Shown piece by piece: positions 63,456 to 64,000 of a stretch of 64,000 nt of DNA (the stretch's first letter is position 1; each line of letters begins with the position of its first letter). The stretch covers positions 88,275,501 to 88,339,500 of the forward strand of contig JAUMIR010000001.1 of NCBI GenBank assembly GCA_030847615.1, given 5' to 3'. The translations under genes and the position numbers were made by a program. Source of the DNA: Gambelia wislizenii (Eukaryota > Chordata > Lepidosauria > Squamata > Crotaphytidae). The notes under the pieces were generated by a model. The model was not told the DNA's origin, searched no databases, and saw only the letters and a program-made list of their open reading frames with translations.

Positions 63456-63770
63456 TTAAGACTTGACAATCTGCTGCACTACCCTCCTGCCAAAGGCAGC
63501 CTCTGCTGACTGCAGCTTGTCCAATCTATAATGCCGGGGGAACATGGAATAAGATTTCCATTTGGCCGCTCTGTAAATCTCTTCTAAGGATAAGTCCCTG
63601 TCCCATGAAGTTGAGGCTGCCGCACTTCTGGTCGAGTGGGCCAGGATTCCCTCTGGGACTGGAACATTCAAAGACTCATAGCAAGAGGCAATACAGGCCC
63701 GAATCCACCAGCTTAAGGTAGACGAGGAGACTTTATGTCCCAAATACCTATGATGCACAGACACAAACAT
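63456..63770 (-). pseudogene. DIRS tyrosine recombinase C-terminal part
   Basis: An open stretch encodes VSSSTLSWWIRACIASCYES, LAHSTRSAAASTSW and MFPRHYRLDKLQSAEAAFGR. HSTR is the His-Xaa-Xaa-Arg box and the Tyr in RHYRLD is the expected nucleophile, spaced as in tyrosine recombinases. The frame ends at 63456. Just upstream, TAA and TGA codons interrupt RIYLKRASAF, so the copy is probably dead. Confidence 0.8.
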
Positions 63771-64000
63771 TGCCTCTTATACTCAGAACGCGCTGGCCCT
63801 CTTCAGGTAGATCCGGAGAGCCTTACGTACTCCCAGTGTGTGCCAAATCCTTTCCAACTCTCTCTTTGGATGTGGACAAAAGGATGGAAAGATGATCTCC
63901 TGTGAAGTATGGAAGGCTGTATTCACCTTAGGCTTTGAAGTTAGGACATTTCCGCAGGACCACTGAATCTGGCCTGATGATACAGAGATCCTTTCGCATC

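Larger units (their letters stand above)
62965..64000 (-). mobile_element. Second DIRS-type retrotransposon, 3' part
   Basis: Starts at AGGTACGTTGGTCTTACC inside the SINE. A region at 63303-63400 is the reverse complement of this end (GGTAAGACCAACGTACC) joined to what must be the other terminus, so it is an internal complementary region. A tyrosine recombinase frame follows. The element runs off the window and differs in sequence from the copy at 35272. Confidence 0.82.

Overview
This window is vertebrate nuclear DNA, most likely from a squamate reptile (lizard). It holds two spliced genes on the minus strand in a known amniote order: the whole skeletal alpha-actin gene (ACTA1; coding exons 8591-13357, noncoding exon 1 near 15478-15546) and, upstream of it, nucleoporin NUP133 (exons 4-26 of an expected 26, 21181-61807), whose first three exons lie beyond the right edge. 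In human the same two genes are neighbours in the same orientation. The squamate assignment rests on the repeats: 5S-rRNA-headed SINEs, tRNA-headed SINEs with a lizard-type body, CR1 and L2 LINE ends, a Penelope-like element, many palindromic hAT MITEs and two DIRS-type tyrosine-recombinase retrotransposons. The species cannot be read from the sequence.

Layout. 1-8300 is gene-free DNA downstream of ACTA1 with MITEs, a Tigger-like transposon, LINE and SINE pieces and microsatellites. 8300-15546 is ACTA1: six coding exons of 129, 325, 162, 192, 182 and 144 nt, giving 377 residues with no frame damage, and a 2.1 kb first intron. 15150-16120 is a CpG-rich promoter with a TATA box, a perfect CArG box beside an MCAT site, weaker CArG-like sites and an E-box. 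16105-21090 is intergenic, AT-rich, with two MITEs and one unexplained open exon-like block (20251-20472) behind a good splice acceptor. 21181-61807 is NUP133; every exon joins in frame to the next through GT-AG sites and together they encode 1016 residues plus stop.

The NUP133 introns hold most of the unusual structure: a 5.7 kb decayed DIRS retrotransposon with inverted terminal repeats and an internal complementary region, ending about 35 nt from a splice acceptor (35272-40985); the start of a second DIRS copy inside a 5S SINE (62965-64000); a Penelope fragment with a GIY-YIG remnant and hammerhead-ribozyme-like motifs, plus a long palindrome of related sequence (26290-26535); a four-layer nest of transposons with imperfect target duplications (45396-47264); and a Tigger-like element split by a CR1 LINE (53111-54558).

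Function. ACTA1 encodes the thin-filament actin of skeletal muscle and NUP133 a scaffold subunit of the Y complex of the nuclear pore. They share a neighbourhood, not a pathway. I found no viral gene, CRISPR array, functional tRNA or rRNA gene, or gene cluster of a new kind. The most interesting material is the retroelement biology inside NUP133.
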